A stretch of DNA of 64,000 bases from contig ML978156.1 in the NCBI GenBank assembly GCA_010015745.1, positions 124,001 to 188,000 on the forward strand, in the 5' to 3' direction. The position numbers and the translations under genes were made by a program. The DNA is from Setomelanomma holmii. Lineage: Eukaryota; Ascomycota; Dothideomycetes; Pleosporales; Phaeosphaeriaceae. The notes beneath the pieces are model-generated. The model had not been told where the DNA came from and made no database searches. It saw nothing but the letters and a program-made list of their open reading frames with translations. The stretch's first letter is position 1, and each line of letters opens with the position of its first letter. Positions 1 to 11,722 of the stretch are shown here, one piece after another.

Positions 1-397
1 AACGTATGATCACCAAGCCAACGTTTGTCGGACCTGGATTCACGCGCAGACCTGTCAAGTACGAGCGCTTCATCAGGCCCATGGGTCTGCGATACAAGAA
101 GGCGAACGTGACACATCCCGAGTTGAATGTTACGGTGCAATTACCAATCATTTCGGTCAAGAAGAACCCGCAAAACCCAATGTACACGCAATTGGGCGTA
201 TTGACAAAGGGTACGATCATCGAGGTCAATGTGTCTGAGTTGGGATTGGTGACGGCAGGTGGAAAGGTTGTGTGGGGTCGGTATGCTCGTAAGTTATATG
301 CACATCTTTCGCTACCCCCTTCAGGAACTGATCCATCTTAGAAATCACAAACAATCCCGAAAACGATGGCTGCCTGAATGCTGTTCTGCTAGTATAG
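1..397 (+). CDS. NSA2: Ribosome biogenesis protein NSA2, 3' end (partial)
   Basis: C-terminal part of Nsa2 (TINP1), an S8e-like assembly factor of pre-60S ribosomal particles in the nucleolus and nucleus, needed for 27S pre-rRNA processing. The 5' part lies outside the window. The visible frame begins just before MITKPTFVG and runs through the conserved VKYERFIRPMGLRYKKA block. A 53-nt intron at 289-341 (donor gtaagt, acceptor ttag) separates the last exon at 342-397. Splicing completes the nearly invariant tail that includes NNPENDGC and ends in AVLLV at the TAG at 395-397. Reading through the intron would instead give an unrelated tail, so the spliced model is preferred. The match to the Nsa2 C-terminus is close to full length of what is visible. 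Confidence 0.95.
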
Positions 398-907
398 GCG
401 ATGATCGCACCGCATTGCATTGCATGGCGTTTGATTGGGTTCCAAAAACTACTGCAAAGGCGTTTGGGTCTCCAGCGAGCAAGGCTTGGAGGATTTGCGA
501 GGCATGGCGAAAAGCTGGCTGATGAAGCAATACGAGAGTCACTTGACAGGACGGGGACAGTGATGAATGATATACCATTATCAGTCATATCAGTATTGCA
601 AGAGCTCCAAGTCCATCCACCTTACTCCTTCTGTTCTGCCGTCTTACATGCATAAGAGCCGGCGGCTGACTAGGTACTGTTGTACGAGCGAGAGATCATG
701 TCTTGGCCTTCAACGAGATTCGAGAAACATGTCAGCATCCCCATGTAAGTCAGCCATGATCAAGCGGGGCCGATGTCCGAGGCGATCGACCGAGCTCAAT
801 CTCACACCGAACATATGCTACTGTCGACGTGCAATTCCTTCCATACCATATAAATCGGCCAACAGTGAACAACCATCACCCCTATCCTCCATCCCCCCCT
901 AGACACC
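398..907. other. Intergenic, NSA2 3' flank and GFA-gene promoter
   Basis: No gene seen. It holds the NSA2 3' flank and the upstream region of the GFA-family gene, including a TATA-like box listed separately. Confidence 0.6.
849..855 (+). promoter_or_regulatory. TATA-like box upstream of GFA-family gene
   Basis: TATAAAT lies 53 bp upstream of the ATG at 908, a reasonable core-promoter distance for a fungal gene with a short leader. Position and sequence are seen; function is inferred. Confidence 0.4.
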
Positions 908-1462
908 ATGACAGACGCCGAACTAAAATCAGCCTTCCTATCCCAACTCCCCACCTTCAATCCCTCCGACACCGAGACCTACCCAGCAACCTGCCACTGC
1001 GGCCTCGTGCGCCTCTCTGTAATACTGAGTCCACCTCTCCCCCGCCACCCGATTGGGTCCTGCGACTGCTCCATCTGCCTGAAGAATGGGTACCTCTTAG
1101 TATACCCAACAAGAGACAAGGTTGTGTTTATTAGCGGAGAGGAGAGCTTGAAGACATATACATTTGGGAGTCAGCGGAATTTGCACAGGTTTTGTATCGA
1201 GTGTGGGAGTAGTGTTTATTTCGATCCGCAGCTCGGGACGTTGGGGGATGAGGGGGATCCGGATTTGTTGGGGGTTAATGTAAGTGTGCGCTTCGGCTCT
1301 TAGGTTGCGAAGATCTGGACTTGGATGCATGCTGATTGGGAGTAGGTGAGGATGTTTCGGGGAATTAGTCTGGACGGGCTGAATATCTACTCTTTTGATG
1401 GGTATAGCAAGAGGCCATTTCTAGGGGATGCAGAGCATTTGAAGCCGGTGAAGGAGGTATGA
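908..1462 (+). CDS. GFA (glutathione-dependent formaldehyde-activating)/CENP-V family zinc protein
   Basis: Small zinc-binding protein of the GFA/CENP-V family, predicted 162 aa. Exons 908-1279 and 1346-1462; intron 1280-1345 (gtaagt donor, GCTGAT branch point, tag acceptor). Zinc ligands are visible in order: CHCG near residue 37, CDCSIC near residue 59 and CIECG near residue 97. The second exon gives the usual family end, beginning VRMFRG, rather than the early stop met by reading through the intron. Family members bind zinc in a Mss4-like fold, and some act in formaldehyde detoxification with glutathione. Most fungal paralogues are uncharacterised, so the substrate here is unknown. A TATA-like box sits 53 bp upstream of the ATG. 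Confidence 0.85.
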
Positions 1463-1974
1463 AATGTTCATGGCGGAAGGAAAAAGTAGAGTAATCTTGC
1501 AATTGTCCTTGTCAACCCAACCATATAAAGTTATCTACGCCGCCTCTGACACAAGAAACGCTTGCCAGGCTCTATTGTGTCATTGCCACATTGCGTGCAA
1601 TGACTCGAATCATGGATCAATTAGCGTAGCAGTTGCGACAAGCTTCCAAGGTCAAGATGTGTCTATCACGAGGCTCTAGCGCCGCGTCTAGAACAGACAA
1701 TCGGAAAAGACTTAGGAAAATTTGGAAGATTCTCAAGAAAGCGCTCTTTCGGTCCAGTCAAGAAGGTGAATTTTAGAGGCTATCTCGTGGATATCAGATA
1801 CGGTATCATATTAAACACTGAACGCCTACTCTTGGGACTCAAAGACTCGGTCAAGAACTACTGATTGGTGCTTATCCAAGCAGCGCCACTATCACGAGAA
1901 GTGCTATGATTTAATATCAAGCTCACAAAGCTGAAGTCAGAGGCAGATAACCTTGGAAGCGATGCATGCAATGC
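1463..1974. other. Intergenic between convergent genes
   Basis: No gene or repeat supported. This is the 3'-flanking DNA of the GFA gene and of the CorA-like pseudogene, which converge here. Confidence 0.6.
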
Positions 1975-3432
1975 TCACGGTGTGTCTTCTTCCACGTGCG
2001 TGAGTCTCCGTCTAGGCCACAAGTCTTCCCAGAAGCTCTTCAGCTTTCCAAAGGACTTGCCAATGCCGTACAGGGACAGCGCAACCACAATCATTGGCAC
2101 TGCAATCGGAAAACCGACTCCAAACATGTACTTGAACACGTAGTCCAGGGGAAGTGCGCCGTCCGCATTGGTGTCACGAGGAAACACGCGGAAGTTGATC
2201 GCGAAGATGGCGGCAATGAAATCAAGGGATAGATAGATGATGGTGACAATCGTAAACACCATGATGATTTGGCTCTGGCGTGCCGTGCTTTCCGCTTGGT
2301 CGCGGGCCATGCGGCCCTCGAACGCGTTTGCATCCTGCTTTTGCTTGAGGTCGAGCAGGTCGAGGATGGATTTGTAGATATGCTCCGACTGTCTGCCTAA
2401 CCTGTCTAGCTCCTTGAGGCGCATGTCGACTCCCTTCAATTGTTGTTTGAACACCTTCCTAAGCCTTGATTGGCTTTTGTGCTGCTCCCGGTACAAATCG
2501 ACAAACGTCACCTCGAGGTCGGGTAGAATCATTCGCTGGGCTTCGAAGATAGTGGCTATCATGTTCAGCTCATCACGGATGTCCTTTGTCTCAGCCGGAA
2601 GCATGGTTTCCTGGCTGATGTCGAGGATCTTGTCGACAAGATGTGGGTTTGAGATGGTATCTACCTTTCGGAAGCCCTTCGATATGTCGGCGTTTGCCAC
2701 TTATTTGCTGTCTTGTTCGAGCGCGCGTGAAGGGAATCGGTGCCGCTAGTGCAGCCATGCCGATGCTTGTAACGATGCGATGCAGAATTCCTTGAACAAG
2801 ATACCATGGCGATCGCTCGTATCGCCTATAGATGATTCGAACATACTGAGGAATTGGAAAGCTTTGTCACTTACGCAAAGACGGTCGTACGCAACCAGAC
2901 TGCAGTCAATGATGGTCGTGGCTAGATCATGAACCTAGTTCACTGGCGCGTGATGCATGGAATTGATCGCCTCGATTGTTTTATCGACGATGCTCATTGG
3001 GTCGTTCTTTGGCTGCTGCCATCGCTCCGGAGAGCTGGTCACGATAAGATCTTCACCTAGTATCCACATCCATAGCTGGTCGACTATGAATATCTTTGGG
3101 TCTGAGTAGTCCCCATTACTACTGCTCACTTGATAACGGTAGAGGACCTGATCTTGGTCGCGGGCTTGAGTATCAATGTTGTGATAGAAGGACTGGTCCA
3201 AGTTGCGGCGGACATGAAGGGATGGATTTTGTGGAACAAGGTACCCCCGGATTAGCATCTCGTCGTACGGGTCAGGTCTGCGTATCGTGTGTAGGGTTCC
3301 TCTCTTCAGTAGTTCAGCCCGCTCTATAGCCGCTTGCATTTCTTGACGGCGACGGTCCGTTTCGTAGTGTGAGTATGGCATACAGCAGAAAGTGTTACAC
3401 TTGGAGCCGTGGGTCGTCCGGATCGCGCCCAT
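1975..3432 (-). pseudogene. CorA-like Mg2+ transporter family protein, disrupted
   Basis: Remnant of a fungal CorA-like membrane protein of the large, often ankyrin-associated family. The frame starting at 3432 has the family landmarks CMPYSHYE, LDQSFYH, DQDQVLYRY, VDQLWMWILGED and PKNDP. It then meets an in-frame TAG at 2935-2937, directly followed in the same frame by the next conserved block (VHDLATTIIDCSL, FESSIGD). That block ends at a second stop near 2752. Homology resumes in another frame at about 2700 with the coiled-coil ILDISQETMLPAETKDIRDELN. It finishes with two membrane segments (one starting MVFTIVTIIYLSLDF) and a stop at 1975. No GT-AG intron I can see removes the first stop, and the N-terminal domain is missing or unrecognisable. 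Most likely a decaying gene. An unusual multi-intron gene is the alternative. Confidence 0.65.
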
Positions 3433-4293
3433 ACAGAAGCTCTAGTATGACGGTCGATTTCCATTAAAGTGAAGGAGGATACAGCCATACCCCAAACAAT
3501 CCTCCTTGAGACTTTCTTCCCATGGGAAAGCCTTCCGAAATCGGTTATTGTCGCATTGAACCTATTGCACGCACCTACAGCATCTTCTGACAGAGCTTCC
3601 ACGTGGTTGAAAGGCGCAAGAAGGTGGACAACATCCGTCCTCTTTTGTTGCGCCGCTTTAACGCAAGGCGTGAACTCGAAAGCGTCTTTGGCCGCGATCT
3701 TGATATCCTTAAGGCTCAGTTAAAAGTGCTTGTTCAGAGAGCGCTGTGTTGATAGCCTCTACATTTAAACAGTGAGCGCGGAAAGTTCCTGTCGCAACAC
3801 AAGCTGCCGATTCTGGATTCCATCTCTTTCGAGCAAACAATGTACTTCTTCATGTTCAAATGCTTGAACTGTGCTCGTTGTGGTTGCAGGGTGGTAGTTG
3901 TGATGGTTGTTGCGTGCTATTTGCGGAAGCTGCGGACCTCCGAGCTAGCGTCGAGCCGCCGCGTGCCCGTGTTAGGCATTCGTCACCAGCGGACACCTGT
4001 GGCTGAGAGCTCGCATCTGTCCAATTCCTAGGCCCACCATAGCGTCTTCTTATCGCTCCCTGCACACGCACAATTCCTTTAGAACGCCCTACATTCTGTA
4101 TTATTACCTTGAGCAAGTCGGCGCGTCTTGAGACCCTCGCCACAGCTCCCCAGTGCGGCGCATCCACTGTTTCAGAGCGCCAAGCACTGCCTTCAGCTTC
4201 ACGACGAGGCTGCGCACGGCGAAGCAGCCAGTTATTCATTACGCCTGCGCCTGCCTTCGCTTCACCCACCATCGTTTCTCTTCGCCTTGATGC
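3433..4293. other. Intergenic, VPS10 upstream region
   Basis: No intact gene. The first 300 bp on the minus strand may hold further decayed sequence of the CorA-like gene (a short LLYGRDP-like stretch in another frame), but it is too weak to annotate. The rest is the promoter and leader of VPS10. Confidence 0.45.
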
Positions 4294-7200
4294 ATGATGA
4301 AATACCTTAAGGGCCTTCTGCTGCCCGCCCTGCTGGCACTAGCACCCGTCGCCACTGCCAAAGATGCTCCCCTCGTCGAGACGACCCCGTTCAGCAACGA
4401 GCTCGTTAACCTCCTCTACTTCGACGACTCGGCTGTCGCGCTGGTGCAGGAGCTGCAGACGGGCAAAATATGGCGGTCGACAGATGCTGGGAAGGGATGG
4501 AAAGAGCTAAAGAAACAGCAAGGACTCGGGATACTCAAGAATCCGTACGATAACAAGGTCGCCGTGGTACTGGGCGAGTCGAAGCATTGGATCACCTACG
4601 ATCAGGGCAAATCATGGAAGGATTTCTCGACGGAATATCCGCCTTCGCCACAGGGTCCTGTCAGCTGGCATGCTCAGGACAATAAGAAGATACTCATCCA
4701 CGAGATTGAGGATTGCTTCACTGCGCCATGTCTCGGAACGACATACTACACGGAGGATGGATTTGAATCGGGGGTGAAGACACTCGTCGAAGATCGGAGA
4801 ATGTGCCAATGGGCAAAGGGCTCAGAGCGCTTCCTCGAGGGACAGGATAAGCACGACTCGAGGATATTATGTATCACAAAAGGCAAATACTCGGATCGCT
4901 CCAAGGACTTTAGGCTCCTGATCTCCGATAAGTGAGTGGCATTGGAATTGCTAGGACGTGTGCATTTACTAACGACTGCAGCTACTTCAAGGACTCCTCC
5001 GAACCTGTCATGTCGTCTGGGCGCACCGTACAGGGCATGGCCAACATGGCCGCGGTCAAAGGCTATCTTGTCGCTGCCGCCAAATCCGATCACTCGAGCG
5101 AATTATCCCTGTACGTCACTCAAGACACCGAGACATGGCACCATGCAGAGTTCGGCGACGGCAAGATCGAGGAGGACGCATATACCATACTTGAGTCCAC
5201 GAATTATAGTATCCAGGTTGACGTCATGACCTCGAAATATGTGGCAATGGGCAATCTGTACACGAGCAACTCCAACGGAACATACTTCACAGCCAATGTG
5301 GAGCACACGAATCGCAATACCGATGGATTTGTTGACTTTGAGAAGATTGCCAACATTCAGGGTGTTGTTCTTGTCAACATTGTGGACAACTGGGAACGTG
5401 TTCAGGATCGAGCAGCAGGAAAGAAGCTCAAGTCGCGCATCAGCTTCGACGACGGACGGACATTCGAGAAGCTCAAGGTCAAAGGCAGCGGCAAAGAACT
5501 TCATCTCCACTCTGTGACCAATCTGCATAACAGCGGACGAGTCTTCTCAAGCCCAGCTCCTGGTATTGTCATGGGCGTGGGAAACACTGGAGACGAGCTG
5601 GGCAAGTACACTGATGGCGACCTGTACGTCTCGGATGACGCTGGCCTGAACTGGGAGCTTGCGCTCGAAGAGGCACACAAGTACGAATTCGGCGACCAGG
5701 GCTCCGTTCTGGTGGCTGTTTTCGACGAAGGCGACACCGACAAGGTCATGTACTCGCTCAAGCACGGTCGCAAAGATACTTGGAAATCTATCGACCTGGG
5801 TTACAAGATTCGTGCCCGCGAACTCACCACCCTTCCAGATTCGACCAGCCTGAAGTTCATGCTATATGCATCCAAGAAGAAAGATGGTGGAGGTCGTGAG
5901 CATGTCATCATTCACCTTGACTTCTCGGAGTTGCATGAGAGGAAGTGTGGGAATAAGGACTTCGACGACAAGTGGTCTGTTCGCGTTGACGACAAAGATG
6001 ACCCGAGCTGCGTCATGGGACACAAGCAATTGTTCCGACGACGTAAGTGGGATGCCGAATGCTTCGTTGGCGAGGTTTTCAAGGACCCCGTGCCGACCTT
6101 CGAACCGTGTGACTGCGACGAGTTTAGAGACTTCGAATGCGACTTCAACTTCAAGCGCGAAGGTGAGGGCAAAGACAAGAAGTGCGTTCCTACCGACTCC
6201 TACAGGCCTGCGAAGGGCGCATGCGAGAACGGCGCGAAGACATACAAGGGTAGCTCAGGCTGGAGAAAGATTCCTGGTAATCAATGCAAGGGAGGGTCTA
6301 AGAGAGACGAGGAGATTGAGCGCAAGTGTAACGAGGTCGAACTGCCTCCACCGAGGAATGACGAGATCACCAGTGAGATTACTCCCTTCAAGGGCAGCAG
6401 ATTCCTGGAGCAATACTATCTTGAACGCCCAACGCAGGACGACAAAGAGGACGACAGGGGTAACACCAAAGACCTTGATGAAACGGTGGTCATGCTTACA
6501 GATGAGCGGGAGGCTTGGATCACTCACGACCACGGCAAGAAATGGAAGAAGGCGATGGATGACGAGATAGTCCGAATCTACCCTCACCAGTACGACAACA
6601 ATTATGTCTACTTTTTGACCGCCTCCGATAAGGTTTTCTACTCTGAGAACCGTGGACTGCACAACAACATCCACTACTTCAAGGCCCCAAGTCAACCCAA
6701 TCAAGAGATGCTTCAAATTTTGCAGTTTCACCCTGGAAATAACGGCTGGCTCATTTGGCTTGGAGGCAAGAATTGCGAGAAGGTCGGCAGCAAGGACTGT
6801 CACACCGCCGCCTATGTTTCTCTCAAGAACGGGCAAGAGGGTAGCTGGGATCCGCTTGTCCAGTACGTCAAGAAGTGCGCATTCGTTTGGCGAGAGGCCG
6901 GCCGCAACGTCAAGGAAGAACAGGTCTTCTGCGAACAGCACGCCAATGAGGAGATGGGTGCTCCGCTTGAGCTGATCTCGAGTGATGATTGGTTCAAGAA
7001 GCAAGACGTCAAGTTCAAGTCTGTTGTCGAATTTGCCATGATGTCTGAATTCATTGTGGTTGCGACCAAAGCTGATGACGGTACACTCAAGCTGGATACG
7101 ACCCTCGACGCGATGACCTTTGCCGATGCTCAATTCCCACCAAAGTTCTTCGACGTCCATCAGACTGCCTACACGCTCTTGGACAGTTCAACACACGCCG

Positions 7201-8831
7201 TCTTCCTACATGTGACAGTCAACCCTCGACCAGATCAAGAATACGGGTCGATCATCAAGAGCAACAGTAACGGCACTTCGTTCGTTAACAGCTTGAGCGG
7301 CGTAAACAGAAACACTGCGGGCTACGTCGACTTCGAAAAGATGCAAGGCCTCGAAGGAGTCGCACTGGCAAATATTGTCTCAAATATTGATGAAGTCAAC
7401 AACGGCGCCAAGAAAAAGAAACAGACTCGCATCACTCACAATGATGGCGCAGAATGGGAACCTTTGCAAGCTCCTAAGCTTGACGCGGAGGACAAGAAGT
7501 ACGACTGCGACATCTCAGACAAGACTAAGTGCTCGCTCCATATTCATGGCTACACTGAGCGTGCAGATCCACGCGAAATGTACTCTTCGCCTACGGCTGT
7601 CGGCTACATGCTCGGTGTTGGTAACGTTGGCCCAGAGCTCGGCACCGTCGGCGAAGCCAATACTTACATGACGACCGACGCCGGCATTACCTGGAAGGAG
7701 GTCAAGAAGGGCAACTATGCTTGGGAATTTGGTGACCAGGGTTCCGTTATTGTCCTTGTACGCCGTGGTGAGGATACCGACCACGTCTACTACAGTCTCG
7801 ACAGTGGTGAGAATTGGGATCTGTACAAATTTTCCCCGCATAAGATTCGAGTGGAAGCCATAACGACTGTCCCAAGCGACACCTCGCTCAACTTCCTACT
7901 CTGGGGCAAGGATGGCAAAGAGCTAGTTGCGGTCAACATCGACTTCTCAGGGCTGAAGCAATTCCAGAAGAAGTGTGAGCTTCACGAGGATGATCCTACG
8001 AGCGGAGACTTCGATCTGTGGGTGCCGCAACACCCTCTACAACCCGACAACCCACAATGTCTGTTTGGTCATGTGGCAGAGTATCACCGCAAGAAGCGCG
8101 GCGCAGAGTGCCGTGCTGGAACGCGTATTGACCATATGCACAACATTCGCGAGAACTGCACTTGCACCAGGCGTGACTATGAATGGTAAGCTGTCCTCGA
8201 ACTTGGTTCAAACAAGTCACTAACAGTCATCAGTGCATACAACTACGAGAACAAAGGCGGCACCTGCGTGCCCATCGAAGGCCTCGAACTCAAAGACCCC
8301 AAGGACGTCTGCACACAAGGCGCAAAAGAATACTGGGACGTCTCCGCCTACCGCAAGATCCCACTATCTACATGCGAAAACGGCCAGGAGTTCGACCACA
8401 TGGGCGACCCGCATCCGTGCCCCGGCTTTGAAGAAGAATTCGAAAAGAAACACGGCATCAGCGGCTTCGGCCTCTTCATGGCCATCATCGTCCCGTTCGC
8501 TGCCGCGGCAGGTATCGGGTACTACGTGTGGCGCAACTGGGACGGCAAGTTCGGCCGCATCAGGCTCGGCGACACGGGCGGTGCGTTTGATAGCGAGAGC
8601 CCGTGGATCAAGTGGCCTGTCGCTGCTGTTGCGGGGCTTGTTGCTGTCGTCGCGGCTATTCCTATGCTCGTAGGCAGCTTGTATAGAATGGTAGCGAGCA
8701 GGATGGGCGGTGGGTATGGTGGGCGCACGTATACTAGTAGGAGTTCGTTCGCGAGGGGTAGAGGCGATTATGCAGTTGTGGATCCGGATGAGGGGGAATT
8801 ACTTGGGGAGGATAGTGATGAGGATGTCTGA
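4294..8831 (+). CDS. VPS10: Vacuolar protein sorting receptor Vps10 (sortilin family)
   Basis: Type I receptor that cycles between late Golgi and endosome and carries carboxypeptidase Y and other vacuolar hydrolases. Exons 4294-4931, 4982-8185 and 8234-8831; introns 4932-4981 and 8186-8233, both GT-AG. The model closes in frame at 1479 aa, normal for fungal Vps10. There is a signal peptide (about residues 1-22). Two luminal Vps10 domains follow, each with repeated Asp-box (S-x-D-x-G-x-x-W) propeller motifs and a Cys-rich 10CC module. Near the C-terminus are two hydrophobic segments, about 1355-1379 and 1407-1430, then an acidic cytosolic tail ending EDSDEDV. The two-domain, two-segment layout is usual in filamentous fungi. 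Splice phases restore the expected Asn and Cys codons at both junctions. Confidence 0.96.
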
Positions 8832-11722
8832 GATTGGACTTAGTGGAGTGGTGGTTGGTAGGGGTGGAAGAACGCAGGGGTATAGAAGGGATATCCTAGA
8901 GGTCAGTGTGGAGTTCGCCAGGGCACAGTCTGGGTGTTGTGTGCCATTTCGCATGGTAGAGATTGGTAGATGTGTGGCACGTGTCTTTGTACATTCATTG
9001 TAAGATTTCATTGGTTTTCGAAGTTTCTGATGCTATGGATCAATCTTGTCCAAAGAGGTGTGCATGCCTCAGGACGTGGTGGCTTCGAGTTGTACGACAG
9101 GACATGGTAGTCTCAGAAATGGACTCAAAGCCACAGTCGTACCAGTTTCGAGGGAGTTATTCACGAGTGTCACTTGAGAAAACGGCAGATGGGGGCCGTG
9201 CGTCGTGGAACATTTGAGGTGCTCTGTGGCCCCATGCAATTTCAAATTCTCCATGTGACCACATTGCTCGTCATGCATTGTTAGCAGAGAAAAGTCCACG
9301 TGATATGACTGTTTGCGGGTGGATTTAATCTGCATATCGACTACAGAACATCATTGCAATAGCCGTTGTGGTTCGTGGCTTCACAGCAAAGGGCGAGAAA
9401 TATGAACTTCGCCCATCGCAGCCAATGTTCAAGCAACACGACTTATGGCTGCGTGAAGGTATACGCGCACTTTTAGGGAACTACTTATGTTTAAGTCGTA
9501 GATGTTGAGTCTCTAAACTTTCCTGACCTTGTTCATGTGTCGCTGGCTGAGTATGTATGCGTGAGAGTCTTCAGCAGTGTCTGATCGATCGTACCTAGGT
9601 ACCGGTAGTGCCAGAGTGCAAGAGATAGATGATAGACATGCGCCACATGTACAGAATCATTCAAGATGGTGCAGATCTCAATGTCTCTGCCACACAACGA
9701 CATCACAATATGGCGCATACAGATTGCAGTTCACGACCCCATCCTGCCCAGACCAGGGTCCTACCAGTAACCACGCCGTCGGCTACCATGCTCATCAAGC
9801 AAGCACAGAAATGTCTAAATTAACGTCGCTATTTTTCTGTTTTGTTCTCCTTTATGCCGCCCAGATGGCATGAATAAACATCAAATCTGACATGCTGAGA
9901 GATGACGCTTCCTCGTGCCGTGAGTGGTTGACGGTAGGGCGCGTGTGCGTTTATGCGTACTGCGAAACGAGTGGTGCGATGGAGAGATGGTGTGGTGCAT
10001 GTGCTTGTGCGCTGGGCGCGAAACCACAATGGATGTCATTCATGTCATGTCAACAGAAGCCGTGAGATCCGAGGACTTGTCAACGAGCATGCACCAGTCA
10101 GTGACGCAGGACGTTCAGGCAAATAGACAAATCACGAACGGCCCGGTCTGTATTTATCCCGTACGTTCGTGTCGTGTCGAGAAAACCCAACTGCGTCAGA
10201 TGCGCAGGCACGCAAGCACCAAAGTCCGCAAGCCAAGTCGAACCGAGTTCGACCCTTAATCAGCGGCTGAAACGCCCGTTCACGTGTCACGGCGGCTGGG
10301 TGGTCCAGATTGTTTGGTTTCCAAATGTGTGCATGCATGCGTTTTGACACGCCGTTGCACGGAGCACGAGTGGCTCAGGCAGGCACGGCGCTGGCTGGCT
10401 GGCAAAAGTGTGGTTTGTGTTTGTTCAATGGTTTTAGCGCATGAAGACATTTTCTTTCCGGCAATGCGAAGGCCAGGGGGGCGTGCGTGTGTTGAGTGCT
10501 GCAGGTTTATGCGACTTGTGGGGATGCGCCCAATCGGGACTCCACGTTGTTTCAGATATAGGCGGCCAATCAGATGGGGTTGCCTTGAGGCTTGCATCCT
10601 TCCACCTGCGTTCGACGTCGCTAATTGCGGGCGTCTGGCGCTCACTTCTGGCTCGTTTTGTGCAGCGGCTTTGTACTGCCAATTGCAGCCTTTCAGCGCC
10701 GCCCTGATGGGAGACGAAGTTTCTCGCGCCTAAGTTTTGCTGTGGACGCTCGAGATCATCACCACCGACTGCAAACAATCTCCCGAGGCGCCCCAATCGA
10801 GCGTCGAGGTGCGGCGCCCGCCTCGCGTCCCATCCACTTGCACCGGGCTGAAGCAGGCGATTACGCTTGGCAGACGGACAGCGGGCGTGAATGGGGGATA
10901 GTGAATTGTGGGAGGGTGCCGGCCGCCAAGGCGTTTCACATGCGGCCGTCTCTCCGCAGAGCTTGGTGAGTGTGGCCCTACGTGGGCTAGACGATGCGAC
11001 GCGAGTACATGAGCCATGGCTGCGCTTGCTCCTGCCCTGTAGTCTTGGTCCTTCTTTCCTCCGACAACCTTCAAACAGCCCGTTCCTTCCATTCTTTGCG
11101 CCCTCAGCTCATTCATTCATTTAGAGTGCCTGTCTCCGGTAGAAGAACATTCATTTGCTTCACTCACTCACTTCCACTTTCACTTCCTTCACTTCCCCTT
11201 CCGGCCGCTTCTTACTTCACACTTTCTCCCGTGCTGGCACGCCTTGGCTCTCACGCGTAGCTCCTCACACCTGCCCGCCCTGACACAGGACTCCGCCGCA
11301 CCTTCATTGCTTGCGCGTTGATGTAAGTCTCATCTTTTCCGCTCCTGTTCCGCATGGTGTGTCCACCATGCTGGCAACTAGCCTCTGCACTCAACCCTAC
11401 ACTCGCACTTCAGGCAAGCATTATAGCTTGTTCATGCTATACTCTTGCGGTCTCGCACAGTGTAGCAGTTCGGCGTGGTTCGTCACTGTACGCGAATACC
11501 ACTTGCGCGGTCGTAGGCTTTTATAAGGCTCGGCGGGTTTCCTGCTTGTTTCACCGCTCCACGGCTACCGTTGGCTTCACGTTTGGACAAACGCTCACGA
11601 GTAACTTTAGCGCTATCCACATTCATTTTCTGAGTCTGTGAAATTGCTACAAGACGGCCTCACGCTCTCTCCCTCGCTTCTAAACCCTTCTTCTCGGATC
11701 CGGATCCTGTTTGTTTTTCAAA
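8832..11722. other. Long intergenic region, VPS10 3' flank to subtilisin leader
   Basis: 2.9 kb without a supported gene on either strand. The short open frames have no recognisable homology or splice continuity. The last 700 bp are rich in pyrimidines and probably form the promoter and a long leader of the subtilisin gene. No tRNA or rRNA was recognised. Confidence 0.5.
11030..11300 (+). promoter_or_regulatory. Pyrimidine-rich promoter/leader tract of subtilisin gene
   Basis: A stretch dominated by C and T with repeated CACTTCC/TTCACTT units, about 0.4-0.7 kb upstream of the protease ATG. CT-rich tracts are common near transcription starts of strongly expressed filamentous-fungal genes. A GTAAGT follows at about 11323 and could be the donor of a 5' leader intron. 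Composition is seen; promoter role is inferred. Confidence 0.35.

Noticed and set aside
6255..7160. 301-codon minus-strand frame inside VPS10
   Set aside because: Antisense shadow of the second Vps10 domain; no homology.
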